From positions 87,668,001 to 87,732,000 of the forward strand of contig OZ231127.1 of the NCBI GenBank assembly GCA_965153355.1: a stretch of 64,000 bases of DNA. The letters are read 5' to 3'. Position numbers and translations under genes: made by a program. The notes below the pieces were generated by a model. The model did no database searches. It saw nothing but the letters and a program-made list of their open reading frames with translations, and was not told where the DNA came from. Shown one piece after another: positions 11,738 through 25,015 of this stretch. Source of the stretch: Flaccisagitta enflata (taxonomy: Eukaryota; Chaetognatha; Sagittoidea; Aphragmophora). Every line of letters starts with the position of its first letter. Positions within the stretch are counted from its first letter, which is position 1.

Positions 11738-14700
11738 CAGGCCACAAAGGATTCCTGCAGACTGTATGGGGTTCCTGCTGACTGAAAAGTAAGGTTCCTG
11801 CTAACATCATGGGTTCCTGCTAGCCACAAAGTGTTGCAGCTGACTTCGAAGTAAGGTTCCTTCTGACTATAATGGGTTCCTGCTAGAGTTCAGGTGGATA
11901 AATTTCTGGACTTATGCATAACAGCAAGGTTCCTGCTAACCATGAAGGGTTCCTGCTGACTACAAGGTGAGGTTCCTGCTGACTACAAAGGGTTCCTGCT
12001 AGAGTTCAGGTGCATATATTGCTGCCTTAAAGCATATTTTTGAGGTTCCTGCTGACCATGAAGGGTTCCTGCTATAGTTCAGGTGGATATATTAATCTTT
12101 CTATGCATGGTTCCTGCTATCATCAAGGGTTCCTGCTAGCTACAAAGGGTTCCTGCTGACTAAATGGGGTTCCTGCTGACTTCAAAGTAAGGTTCCTGCT
12201 GACTACAAAGGGTTCCTGCTAGAGTTCAGGTACATTTATTCCTACTATAAAGCATAATTGTGAGGTTCCTGCTGACCATGAAGGGTTCCTTGTACAGCTC
12301 AGGTGGATATATTGCTTTTTTTATGCATGGTTCCTGCTAACATCAAGGGTTCCTGCTGGCCACAAAGGGTTCCTGCTGACTATTTGGGGTTCCTGCTGAC
12401 TTCAAAGTAAGGTTCCTGCTGACTACAAAGGGTTCCTGCTAGAGTTTAGGTAGATAAATTTCTGCTGTAATGCAAAATAGCAAGGTTCCTGCTGACCTTG
12501 AAGGGTTCCTGCTACAGTTCAGGTGGATACATTGATATTTCTTTTCATGGTTCCTGCTATCATCAAGGGTTCATGCTAGCTACAAAGGGTTCTCGCTAAC
12601 TAAATGGGGTTCCTGCTGATTTCAAAGTAAGGTTCCTGCTGACTACAAAGGGTTCCTGCTAGAGTTCAAGTACACCTATTGCTACCATAGAGCATTATTG
12701 TGAGGTTCCTGCTGACCATGAAGGGTTCCTGCTACAGTTCAGGTGGATATATTGCTTTTTCTCTGCATGGTTCCTGCTGACATCAAGGGTTCCTGCTGGC
12801 CACAAAGGGTTCCTGCTGACTATATGGGGTTCCTGCTGACTTCAAAGTAAGGTTCCTGCTGACTACAAAGGGTTCCTGCTAGAGTTCAAGTGGATAAATT
12901 TCTGCTGTAATGCAAAATAGCGAGGTTCCTGCTGACCTTGAAGGGTTCCTGCTACAGTTCAGGTGAATATATTGCTGTTTATATGCATGGTTCCTGTTAA
13001 CATCAAGGGTTCCTGCTAGCCACAAAGGGTTCCTGCTGACTTCAAAGTAAGGTTCCTGCTGACTACAAAGGGTTCCTGCTAGAGTTCAGGTGGATAAATT
13101 TCTGCTGTAATAGATAATAGCAAGGTTCCTGCTGACCATGAAGGGTTCCTGCTGACTACAAGGTAAGGTTCCTGCTGACTAGAAAGGGTTCCTGCTAGAG
13201 TTCAGGTGAATATATTGCTGCCTTAAAGCATAATTTTGAGGTTCCTGCTGACCATGAAGGGTTCCTGCTACAGTTCAGAAGGATATATTGATCTTTCTTT
13301 GCATGGTTCCTGCTATCATCAAGGGTTCCTGCTAGCTACAAAGGATTCCTGCTGACTAAATGGGGTTCCTGCTCACTTCAAAGTAAGGTTCCTGCTGACT
13401 ACAAAGGGTTCCTGCTAGAGTTCAGGTACATGTATTGCTATCCTAAAGCATAATTATGAGGTTCCTGCTAACCATGAAGGGTTCCTGCTACAGTTCAGGT
13501 GGATGTATTGCTTTTTCTATGCATGGTTCCTGCTGACATCAAGGGTTCCTGCTGGCCACAAAGGGTTCCTGCTGACTATATGGGGTTCCTGCTGACTTCA
13601 AAGTAAGGTTCCTGCTGACTACAAAGGGTTCCTGCTAGAGTTCAGGTGGATAAATTTCTGCTGTAATGCATAGTAGCGAGGTTCCTGCTGACCTTGAAGG
13701 GTTCCTGCTACAGTTCAGGTGAATATATTGCTGTTTCTATGCATGGTTCCTGTTAACATCAAGGGTTCCTGCTGGCCACAAAGGGTTCCTGCTGACTGTA
13801 TGGGGTTCCTGCTGACCACGAAGTAAGGTTGCTGCTAACATCATGGGTTCCTGCTAGCCACAAAGGGTTCCTGCGGACTTCAAAGTAAGGTTCCTGCTGT
13901 CAACAAAGGGTTCCTGCTAGAGTTCAGGTGGATAAATTTCTGGTGTAATGCATAATAGCAAGGTTCCTGCTGACCATGAATGGTTCCTGCTGACTACAAG
14001 GTAACGTTCCTGTAGACTAGAAAGGGTTCCTGCTGGAGTTCAGGTGCATATATTGCTGCCTTAAAGCATAATTTTGAGGTTCCTGCTGACCATGAAGGGT
14101 TCTTGCTACAGTTCAGGTGGATATATTGATCTTTCTATGCATTGTTCCTGCTATCATCAAGGGTTCCTGCTAGCTACAAAGGGTTCCTGCTGACTAAATG
14201 GGGTTCCTGCTCCCTTCAAAGTAAAGTTCCTGCTGACTACAAACGGTTCCTGCTAGAGTTCAGGTACAAGTATTGCTATCCTAAAGCATAATTGTGAGGT
14301 TCCTGCTGACCATGAAGGGTTCCTGCTACAGTTCAGGTGGATATATTGCTTTTTCTATGCATGGTTCCTGCTAACATCAAGGGTTCCTGCTGGCCACAAA
14401 GAGTTACTGCTTACTAGATGAGGTTCCTGCTGACTTTAAAGTAAGGTTCCTGCTGACTACAAAGGGTTCCTGCTAGAGTTCAGGTGGATAAATTTCTGCT
14501 GTAGTGCATAGTAGTGAGGTTCCTGCTTACCTTGAAGGGTTCCTGCTACAGTTCAGGTGAATATATTGCTGTTTCTATGCATGGTTCCTGTTAACATCAA
14601 GGGTTTCTGCTGGCCACAAAGGGTTCCTGCTGACTGTATGGGGTTCTTGCTAACTACAAAGTAAGGTTCCTGCTAACATCATGGGTTCCTGCTAGCCACA

Positions 14701-17700
14701 AAGGGTTCCTGCTGACTTCAAAGTAAGGTTCCTGCTGACAACAAAGGGTGGATAAATTTCTGCTGTAATGCATAATAGCAAGGTTCCTGCTGACCATGAA
14801 GGGTTCCTGCTGACTACAAGGTAAGGTTCCTGCTGACTAGAAAGGGTTCCTGCTGGAGTTCAAGTGTATATATCGCTGCCTTAAAGCATAATTTTGAGGT
14901 TCTTGCTGACTATGAAGGGTTCCTGCTAGAGTTCAGGTACATGTATTGCTATCCTAAAGCATAATTGTGAGCTTCCTGCTAACCATGAAGGGTTTCGCTA
15001 CAGTTCAGGTGGATATATTGCTTTTTCTATGCATGGTTCCTGCTAACATCAAGGGTTCCTGCTGGCCACAAAGGGTTCCTGCTGACTATATGGGGTTCCT
15101 GCTGACTTCAAAGTAAGGTCCCTGCTGACATTAAAGGGTTCCTGCTAGAGTTCAGGTGGATAAATTTCTGCTGTAATAGATAATAGCAAGGTTCCTGCTG
15201 ACCATGAAGGGTTCCTGCTGACTACAAGGTAAGGTTCCTGCTGACTAGAAAGGGTTCCTGCTAGAGTTCAGGTGCACATATTGCTGCCTTAAAGCATAAT
15301 TTTGAGGTATCTGCTGACCATGAAGGGTTCCTGCTACAGTTCAGCTGGATCTATTGATCTTTCTATGCATGGTTCCTGCTATCATCAAGGGTTCCTGCTA
15401 GCTACAAAGGGTTCCTGCTGACTAAATGGGGTTCCTGCTGACTTCAAAGAAAGGTTCCTGCTGACTACAAAGGGTTCCTGCTAGAGTTCAGGTACATATA
15501 TTGCTATCCTAAAGCATAATTGTAAGGTTCCTGCTGACCATGAAGGGTTCCTGCTGACTGCAAGGTAAGGTCCCTGCTGACTAGAAAAGGTTCCTGCTAG
15601 AGTTCAAGTGGATAAATATCTGCTGTAATATATAATAGCAAGGTTCCTGCTGACCATGAAGGGTTCCTGCTGACTACAATGTTATGTTCCTACTGACTAG
15701 AAAGGGTTCCTGCTAGAGTTCAGGTGCATAAATTGCTACCTTAAAGCATAATTTTGAGGTTCCTGCTGACCATGAAGGGTTCCTGCTACAGTTCAGGTGG
15801 ATATATTGATCTTTCTATGCATGGTTCCTGCTATCATCAAGGGTTCCTGCTAGCTACAAAGGGTTCCTGCTGACTAAATGGGGTTCCTGCTCACTTCAAA
15901 GTAGGGTTCCTGCTGACTACAAAGGGTTCCTGCTAGAGTTCAGGTACATGTATTGCTATCCTAAAGCATAATTGTGAGGTTCCTGCTAACCATGAAGGGT
16001 TCCTGCTACAGTTCAGGTGGATATATTGCTTTTTCTATGCATGGTTCCTGCTAACATCAAGGGTTCCTGCTGGCCACAAAGGGTTCCTGCTGACTATATG
16101 GGGTTCCTGCTGACTTCAAAGTAAGGTTCCTGCTGACAACAAAGGGTTCCTGCTAGAGTTCAGGTGGATAAATTTCTGCTGCAATAGATAATAGCAAGGT
16201 TCCTGCTGACCATGAAGGGTTCCTGCTGACTACAAGGTAAGGTTCCTGCTGACTAGAAAGGGTTCCTGCTAGAGTTCAGGTGCATATATTGCTGCCTTAA
16301 AGCATAATTTTGAGGTTCCTGCTGACCATGAAGGGTTCCTGCTACAGTTCAGGTGGATATATTGATCTTTCTATGCATGGTTCCTGCTATCATCAAGGGT
16401 TCCTGCTAACTACAAAGGTTCCTGCTGACTAAATGGGGTTCCTGCTGACTTCAAAGAAAGGTTCCTGCTGACTACAAAGGGTTCCTGCTAGAGTTCAGGT
16501 ACATATATTGCTATCCTAAAGCATAATTGTGAGGTTCCTGCTGACCATGAAGGGTTCCTGCTGACTACAAGATAAGGTTCCTGCTGACTAGAAAGGGTTC
16601 CTGCTAGAGTTCAGGTGGATAAATTTCTGCTGTAATAGATAATAGCAAGGTACCTGCTGACCATGAAGGGTTCCTGCTGACTACAATGTAAGGTTCCTGC
16701 TGACTAAAAAGGGTTCCTGCTAGAGTTCAGGTGCATATATTGCTACCTTAAAGCATAATTTTGAGGTTCCTGCTGACGATGGAGGGTTCCTGCTACAGAT
16801 CAGGTGGATATATTGATCTTTCTATGCATGGTTCCTGCTATCATCAAGGGTTCCTGCTTGCTACAAAGGGTTCCTGCTGACTAAATGGGGTTCCTGCTCA
16901 CTTCAAAGTAGGGTACCTGCTGACTACAAAGGGTTCCTGCTAGAGTTCAGGTACATGTATAGCTATCCTAAAGCATAATTGTGAGGTTCCTGCTAACCAT
17001 GAAGGGTTCCTGCTACAGTTCAGGTGGATATATTGCTTTTTCTATGCATGGTTCCTGCTAACATCAAGGGTTCCTGCTGGCCACAAAGGGTTCCTGCTGA
17101 CTATATGGGGTTCCTGCTGACTTCAAAGTAAGGTTCCTGCTGACAACAAAGGGTTCCTGCTAGAGTTCAGGTGGATAAATTTCTGCTGCAATAGATAATA
17201 GCAAGGTTCCTGCTGACCATGAAGGGTTCCTGCTGACTACAAGGTAAGGTTCCTGCTGACTAGAAAGGTTCCTGCTGACTAGAAAGGGTTCCTACTAGAG
17301 TTCAGGTGCATATATTGCTGCCTTAAAGCATAATTTTGAGGTTCCTGCTGACCATGAAGGGTTCCTGCTACAGTTCAGGTGGATATATTGATCTTTCTAT
17401 GCATGGTTCCTGCTATCATCAAGGGTTCCTGCTAGCTACAAAGGGTTCCTGCTGACTAAATGGGGTTCCTGCTGACTTCAAAGAAAGGTTCCTGCTGACT
17501 ACAAAGGGTTCCTGCTAGAGTTCAGGTACATATATTGCTATCCTAAAGCATAATTGTGAGGTTCCTGCTGACCATGAAGGGTTCCTGCTACAGTTCAGGT
17601 GGATATATTGCTTTTTCTATGCATGGTTCCTGCTAACATCAAGGGTTCCTGCTGGACACAAAGGGTTCCTGCTGACTATATGGGGTTCCTGCTGACTTCA

Positions 17701-19687
17701 AAGTAAGGTTCCTGCTGACTACAAAGGGTTCCTGCTAGAGTTCAGGTGGATAAATTTCTGCTGTAATGCATAGTAGCGAGGTTCCTTCTAACCTTGAAGG
17801 GTTCCTGCTACAGTTCAGGTGAATATATTACTGTTTCTATGCATGGTTCCTGTTGAAATCAAGGGTTCCTGCTGGCCACAAAGGGTTCTTGCTGACTGTA
17901 TCGGGTTCCTGCTGACTACAAAGTAAGGTTTCTGCTAACATCATGGGTTCTTGCTAGCCACAAAGGGTTCCTGCTGACTTCAAAGTAAGGTTCCTGCTGA
18001 AAACAAAGGGTTCCTGCTAGAGTTCAGGTGGATAAATTTCTGGTGTAATGCATAATAGCAAGGTTCCTGCTGACCATAAAGGGTTCCTGCAGACTACAAG
18101 GTAAGGTTCCTGCTGACTAAAAAGGGTTCGTGCTGGAGTTCAGGTGCATATATTGCTGCCTTAAAGCATAATTTTGAGGTTCCTGCTGACCATGAAGGGT
18201 TCCTGCTACAGTTCAGGTGGATATATTGATATTTCTATGCATGGTTCCTGCTATCATTAAGGGTTACTGCTAGCTACAAAGGGTTCCTGCTGACTAAATG
18301 GGGTTTTTGCTCACTTCACAGTAAGGTTCCTGCTGACTACAGAGGGTTCTTGCTAGAGTTCAGGTACATGTATTGCTATCATAAAGCATAATTGTGAGGT
18401 TCCTGCTAACCATGAAGGGTTCCTGCTACAGTTCAGGGGGATATATTGCTTTTTCTATGCATGGTTCCTGCTAAAATCAAGGGTTCCTGCTGACTATATG
18501 GGGTTCCTGCTGACTTCAAATGAAGGTTCCTACTTACTACAAAGGGTTCCTGCTAGAGTTCAGGTGGATAAATTTCTGCTGTAATGCATAGTAGCGAGGT
18601 TCCTGCTGACCTTGAAGGGTTCCTGCTACAGTTCAGGTGAATATATTGCTGTTTTTATGCAGGGTTCCTGTTAACATCAAGTGTTCCTGCTTACTACAAA
18701 GTAAGGTTCCTGCTAACATCATGGGTTCCTGCTAGCCACAAAGGGTTCCTGCTGACTTCAAAGTAAGGTTCCTGCTGACAACAAAGGGTTCCTGCTAGAG
18801 TTCAGGTTGATAAATTTTTGGTGTAATGCATAATAGCAAGGTTCCTGCTGACCATGAAGGGTTCCTGCTGACTACAAGGTAAGGTTCCTGCTGACTAGAT
18901 AGGGTTCCTGCTGGAGTTCAGGTGCATATATTGCTGCCTTAAAGCATAATTTTGAGGTTCCTGCTGACCATGAAGGGTTCCTGCTACAGTTCAGGTGGAT
19001 ATATTGATCTTTCTATGCATGGTTCCTGCTATCATCAAGGGTTCCTGCTAGCTACAAAGGGTTCCTGCTGACTAAATAGGGTTCCTGCTCACTTCAAAGT
19101 AAGGTTCCTGCTGACTACAAAGGGTTCCTGCTAGAGTTCAGGTACAAATATTGTTATCCTAATGCATAATTGTGAGGTTCCTGCTGACCATGAAGGGTTC
19201 CTGCTACAGTTCAGTTGGATATATTGCTTTTTCTATGCATGGTTCCTGCTAACATCAAGGGTTCCTGCTGGCCACAAAGGGTTCCTGCTGACTATATGGG
19301 GTTCCTGCTGACTTCAAAGTAAGGTTCCTGCTGACTACAAAGGGTTCCTGCTAGTGTTCAGGTGGATAAATTTCTGCTGTAATGCATAATAGCGAGGTTC
19401 CTGCTGACCATTAAGAGTTCCTGCTGCTGCAAATAAGGGTTCCTGCTGACTACAAACGGTTCCTGCTGAGTATTTGAGTTCCTGCTAAACTGGGAAGGTT
19501 CCTGCTCCATGATGCTCTATCCTAAGGATAGAGGTTCCTGCTGTTTTCAGATAGTTCCTGCCAGATTTTACCCCCATGAAGGATTTTAAGGTTCCTGCTG
19601 AGTTCCTGCTGTTTCAATCCCTAATCTAATGCCTCAACTAGCGCTTGCAAGTTCCTGCTGGAAAGTTCCTGCTGGTTTACAATGACC
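11738..19687 (-). repeat. AGCAGGAACC array, right arm part 2 (reverse orientation)
   Basis: About 8 kb of 222-bp units run in reverse orientation. Several multi-unit blocks are repeated nearly verbatim (for example the blocks around 15600-16500 and 16500-17400), indicating recent unequal exchange or segmental duplication. It ends in the terminal inverted repeat at about 19490-19687. Confidence 0.9.
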
Positions 19688-19694
19688 CCGCTTT

Positions 19695-20160
19695 GAACCT
19701 ACCGTCGGTTTGTTAATAGCTATTACCCAGCCTATCGGTAACTACAAATTGATGCGGTTACGATCGATTATGACTAATGACCTATCTCCTCTTCTTCTTT
19801 CTCCTCCTCTTCTTCTTCCTCCTAACAGTAAGTCGCTGGTAAACTCAACATTTCTATATGTTCTATGACTATCTATTTCATCCTGTCTGTCTATTTGTCT
19901 GTCTATCTCTCTGTGTGACAGGATTTTTTGTCTATCTGTCTGTCTATCTGTCTGTCTATCTGTCTGTTTGTTTGTTTGATTTGATTGATGGAGACGACCT
20001 TCCAAAGATACTTTGGGGTTAAGGCTGGGTTTAAGCGAACGACCAACCCGCTCATAGAAAAGCCAAGGTACCTCTGAGCAAGAGGGACAGAAAAACAGAC
20101 AAGGATACAGACAATCACCGTTGTGGAAGAACCTGCTCTTATTCCGCTGCATGAAGAGTT
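19695..20160. other. Unique sequence with degenerate (TCTG)n
   Basis: This holds a CCTCTTCTTC-rich stretch (19785-19825) and a degenerate TCTG/TCTA tract (about 19876-19975). The remainder is unremarkable, and the minus-strand ORFs here are driven by the tetranucleotide tract. Confidence 0.7.
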
Positions 20161-20164
20161 TTAG

Positions 20165-20575
20165 AATAAACTAGTAAATAGTTAACTTAACTACTTTTTT
20201 GGTAGTTGACTACTAAAAGTAGTTAAAGAATTTTGCCTTTTTGCGTTATATCCAAAACAATATTTTCATAAAAAGTGGCATTCCCATTGAACTTTTTCAA
20301 AAGCATACTTGCCCCAGTCAAATTTGGCTCAAACATTATATGTCTCTCTGTCTCTCTGTCTCTCTGTCTCTCAAAAAAAATTCTATCCCTTTCTTATTGA
20401 CATGAATTTTTCTAAAAGATCCCTTAAATTCTAGGAAAAATAGCTGATTTTTGTCGTTTTGCACCCGAAAAATAGTTAATTAGTTAACTAGTTAATTTTG
20501 GTTAGTTAACTACAGGGGTTTTAAAAATCTTAACTAGTTAACTAAATAGTTAAAGATAACTACTTCGAGTTCTAT
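20165..20575. mobile_element. GTTAAC-rich MITE, possibly hAT-like
   Basis: Both ends are rich in TAGTTAACTA-type motifs. The left end reads AGAATAAACTAGTAAATAG. The right end, reverse-complemented, reads AGAACTCGAAGTAGTTATC, giving a weak terminal inverted repeat. The interior is non-repetitive, with (GTCTCTCT)n at 20343-20373. No TSD was found. Confidence 0.45.
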
Positions 20576-20771
20576 AAACAGACAAATAGACCAACAGACA
20601 AACAGAAATACAGAATTGTGATAAATTTGCGCGAAGACAGAAAAGTCAAATGCAGCCAAAGCTTGACAAAACAGAGTGATTTTGTCGATTGCAATACTCT
20701 GCAGGAATAGAAATAAAAGGGAAGGGAAAAAGTGACGTTATCGATGATAAAACAGATCCAAAGCAAACTCA
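20576..20771. other. Short unique spacer
   Basis: No recognisable feature was seen between the MITE and the 83-bp minisatellite. Confidence 0.6.
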
Positions 20772-21640
20772 AGCAATGGCCGCACACGCCCAACCTGCGC
20801 AAAGAAGAGGTGGAAACCCGCCTGTTTGAGAGCTTCACTTGAGGATAAATGTGTTCATCTTGAAGCACACGCCCAACCTGCGCAAAGAAGAGGTGGAATC
20901 CCGCTTATTTGAGAGCTTCACTTGAGGATAAATGTGTTCATCTTGAAGCACACGCCCAACCTGCGCAAAGAAGAGGTGGAATCCCGCCTGTTTGAGAGCT
21001 TCACTTTAGGATCAATGTGTTCATATTGGAGCACATGCCCAACCTGCGCAAAGAAGAGGTGGAAACCGCCTGTTTGAGAGCTTCACTTGAGGATGAATCT
21101 GTTCATATTGGAGCACACGCCCGACCTGTGCAAAAAAGAGGTGGAATCCCGCTTATTTGAGAGCTTCACTTGAGGATAAATGTGTTCATCTTGAAGCACA
21201 CGCCCAACCTGTGCAAAGAAGAGGTGGAAACCTGCTTATTTGAGAGCTTCACCTAGGGATGAATCTGTTCATATTGAAGCACACGCCCAACCTGCGCAAA
21301 GAAGAGGTGGAAACCCGCTTGTTTGAAAGCTTCACCTTAGGATGAATCTGTTCATATTGAAGCACACACCCAACCTGGGCAAAGAAGAGGTGGAAACCGC
21401 TTGCTTGAGAGCTTCACTTAAGATGAATCTATTTATCTTGCCCATCTTGTGCAAAGAAGAGGTGGACACCTGCCTGTTTGAGAGCTTCACTTTAAGATGC
21501 ATCAGTTTGTATTGTTATATATTCACAATCTCGGCAAGGAAGAAGTGGAAACCGCCTGTTTCAGAGGATGAATTTGTTCATATTGTTACATGATCATGAT
21601 CTGGGCAAAGAAATGGTAGAACCATCCTGTTTGAAAACAC
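20772..21640 (+). repeat. ~83-bp minisatellite
   Basis: About ten tandem copies of a unit contain CACGCCCAACCTGCGC, AAAGAAGAGGTGG, TTTGAGAGCTTCACTT and TGTGTTCATCTTGAAG. Copies decay toward the 3' end and shorten after about 21430. ORFs through it differ in frame between copies and are not conserved. Confidence 0.9.
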
Positions 21641-22459
21641 TATTCAGATAACCAGAAACGTGCCCCTCTTTTTAATATTTCAACATGATAAAACAATCTC
21701 TTCTCATAAACTTTTTTTGAATCATCAGCCATGTACCATTTATCTAAAAGTGTGTTCTTAAATATCTTTTAACATTTACATAACTGAAAAAATTTCTAAA
21801 ACACACCCATCTTATACAAAATTATCTCAAAGTGCATTTCTAGACAGACCTACTTTTCCATAGCCACCTACAGTGCACCCCCTAATATAAATTATTTTAA
21901 ACTAATGCAAATCAAAATGTTTTTTAAGAATTCAATCATAAAGGAAATCACCTAACATAAAACCGTTTTAAACAGTTTGATCTCAAAGTGCTTCCATTTA
22001 TATTTACATGGCAAGGAAATCACCTCACACAAACCCAACCGACGTTTCCATTCGTTTCCACCTGACAGCAAAATTGCAATGAGTTCGCAATTTTTTTTTT
22101 TCTTTAGTTTTTTTTCTGTTTTTTTGTTGTTTTTCATGTCTCTTTTTTGGGGGGTGGTGGGGGTTGAGCTGTTTCAGCAAATTGCTTTTCGGATATATAT
22201 TTCTTTGGTTTCTCTGGTTCAATTTATCTTGTAAGTTTTACATTTAGTCGCAGACTTGAGGCTGTATATGGAAGCTTTGTCCGCTTTTTTCCATTCGTCT
22301 GTCCGTCAATCCAAACTGTATGAGTCGGAAAGTGTAAAAACCCACCGTTGCTCTCTGTCCGTTTTTTTTTTTTTTTCAAATATTCCTTTGAAACCATCTC
22401 AACACCAATTTATCAAAGAAATTCATCCTTTGCTTAATAAGTCCCTGCTCCTAATGTTC
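21641..22459. other. Unique AT-rich spacer
   Basis: No gene or clear repeat was seen. There is a T-rich stretch at 22090-22150 and a poly-T at 22362-22377. Confidence 0.6.
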
Positions 22460-22672
22460 CCTCTGACATCCCCCCCTAAACATCCCCCTAAACATTACCC
22501 CTCAATATTCCCCCTAAACATCCTCCCTAAACATCCCCCTAAACATTCCCCCTAAACATCCCCCCTAAACATCCTCCCTAAACATCCCCCCTCGACATCA
22601 CCCCTAAACATCACCCCCTTAACCTCACCCCCTAAACATCACCCCCTAAACCTCACCCCTAGACATCCCATA
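22460..22672 (+). repeat. C-rich minisatellite (CCCCCTAAACAT)n
   Basis: Degenerate 11-13-bp units of the type CCCCCTAAACAT, some with ACCTCA in place of ACAT. Runs of three to six C at regular spacing could form i-motif/G-quadruplex structures. The unit resembles but is not a telomere repeat. Confidence 0.85.
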
Positions 22673-22849
22673 AGACGTGCGTACTGAGATTGTGAAATGT
22701 GGTAAAAGCCTCTTGTTTATTTTGCGATCGAGCTTCATCACAAAAATACTGACAGAAATTGGATTAGATATTTCCTTATTTCTTTTTTTCTTTTCTTTTC
22801 TTTTGCGGGGTGAAAAGATTCAAATCCGATACGTTTTACTCTATTTCTG

Positions 22850-23330
22850 TTGCTGTCCCTCAGTCTTGGTCTCTGTCCCCCTGACTTTGTCTCTGTCCCT
22901 TTGTCCTTGTCTCTGTTCCTCTGTCATTGTCTCTGTCCCTCTGCCTTTGTCTATGTCCCTCTGTCTTTGTCTATGACTCTGTGTCTTTGCTTCTGTCCCT
23001 CTGTCTTTTTTTCTGTCCCATTGTTATTGTCACAGTCTCTCTGTCGTTGTCTATGTCCCTCTGTCATTGTTTCTTAACCTCTGTCTTTGTTTCTGTCCCT
23101 CTTCCTTTACTTCTGTCCCTCTGTCATTGTCACAGCCCCTCTGTTTTTGTCTCTATCTTGCAGTCTTTATCTCCGTCCCTCTGTCTTTGTCAGTATCTCT
23201 CTGTCTTTGTCTCTGTCCCTCTGTCTTTACTTGTGTCCCTCTAACTATGTTTCTGTCCCTCTGTCTTTGTTTCTGTCCCTCTGTTTTTTACTCTGTCTCT
23301 TTGTCTTCATTTCTGTCCCTGTCAAGTCTA
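22850..23330 (+). repeat. Pyrimidine minisatellite (GTCTCTGTCCCTCTGTCTTT)n
   Basis: This is a tandem ~24-bp unit with frequent substitutions. The three open frames across it encode repetitive Ser/Leu/Cys/Pro peptides and are artefacts of composition. Confidence 0.9.
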
Positions 23331-23427
23331 ATATTTCTATGTCATCATGTCCCTGTTTCTGTCTTTTCCATTTTCATTATCTCCCTCTGGTTAATGTGTG
23401 GGTGCGGTCCAGTAGTCCTACAGTACT

Positions 23428-23687
23428 AAGGGCTTGTTTCTAGTGAGCGCCAAAAACGCGTTTCTTCCCGTGAAACGCGATAACAGCGTGAACACATATT
23501 CAAGAATTTCAACTGTCCCACGAGGGAGTGAGCGAAGTGAGTGAGCGAGCCCGTGAACGGGCGTGAACGAGCGTTGCAAAGCGGAGCGGAGCGAGTGAAC
23601 GGAGTGAGCGGTGCGAGCGAATGAACGTAGCGAGCGACCGAGTGGCCCGTTCAAAACGCGATCGTCTTTGACTAGAAACGCCCCCTT
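23428..23687. mobile_element. GC-rich MITE family G, copy 1
   Basis: A 260-bp element begins AAGGGCTTGTTTCTAGTG and ends GACTAGAAACGCCCCCTT, flanked by AGTACT (AGTACTA) on both sides. Its interior is dense in GAGCGNAGTGAGCG-like words and includes TGTCCCACGAGGGAGTGAGC. Reverse-orientation copies lie at about 40386-40640 and 56466-56715. Confidence 0.75.
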
Positions 23688-23863
23688 AGTACTACACCCA
23701 AGTAGTCCTACCGACCCACTAGACCTACCAGCCACTTGTTCTTTTAGCTATTAGTCCTGAGGTTTTTTGAAGACTTCTGGGCTTCTAGGCTGCTGGACTT
23801 CTGGGCGGAACCCTAATGGGGTGTAAGGGTTTGTACGTGTTTGTGTGTGCTTTTGTGCATGTG

Positions 23864-25011
<1,148 letters not shown>

Positions 25012-25015
25012 TGCA

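Larger units (their letters stand above)
294..19687. mobile_element. Giant 19.4-kb inverted-repeat element made of AGCAGGAACC arrays
   Basis: The left edge reads GGTCATTGTAAACCAGCAGG (from 296). The right edge is its exact reverse complement, ending at 19687. Near-identity of the two ends continues for about 200 bp and recognisably for about 350 bp (single differences such as TTGGGG versus TTAGGG). The string CCCGCTTT occurs immediately outside the left end (286-293) and at the right edge (19687-19694, overlapping one TIR base), which looks like a 7-8-bp target-site duplication. Everything inside, apart from two insertions and a ~210-bp centre, is the decamer AGCAGGAACC. It runs in + orientation to about 9.69 kb and in - orientation from about 9.90 kb. 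No transposase-like ORF is present, so this would be non-autonomous. A 7-8-bp TSD would suit hAT-like superfamilies, but assignment is not possible from sequence alone. Confidence 0.75.

Noticed and set aside
296-19687. CRISPR-like array (short repeat plus spacers)
   Set aside because: The spacers are themselves repeated in a fixed higher-order pattern, repeat and spacer lengths vary, the genome is animal-like and no cas genes are present.
20572-21593. ORFs in the 83-bp minisatellite
   Set aside because: The unit length is not a multiple of three throughout, the frame shifts between copies, and there is no conserved start or domain.
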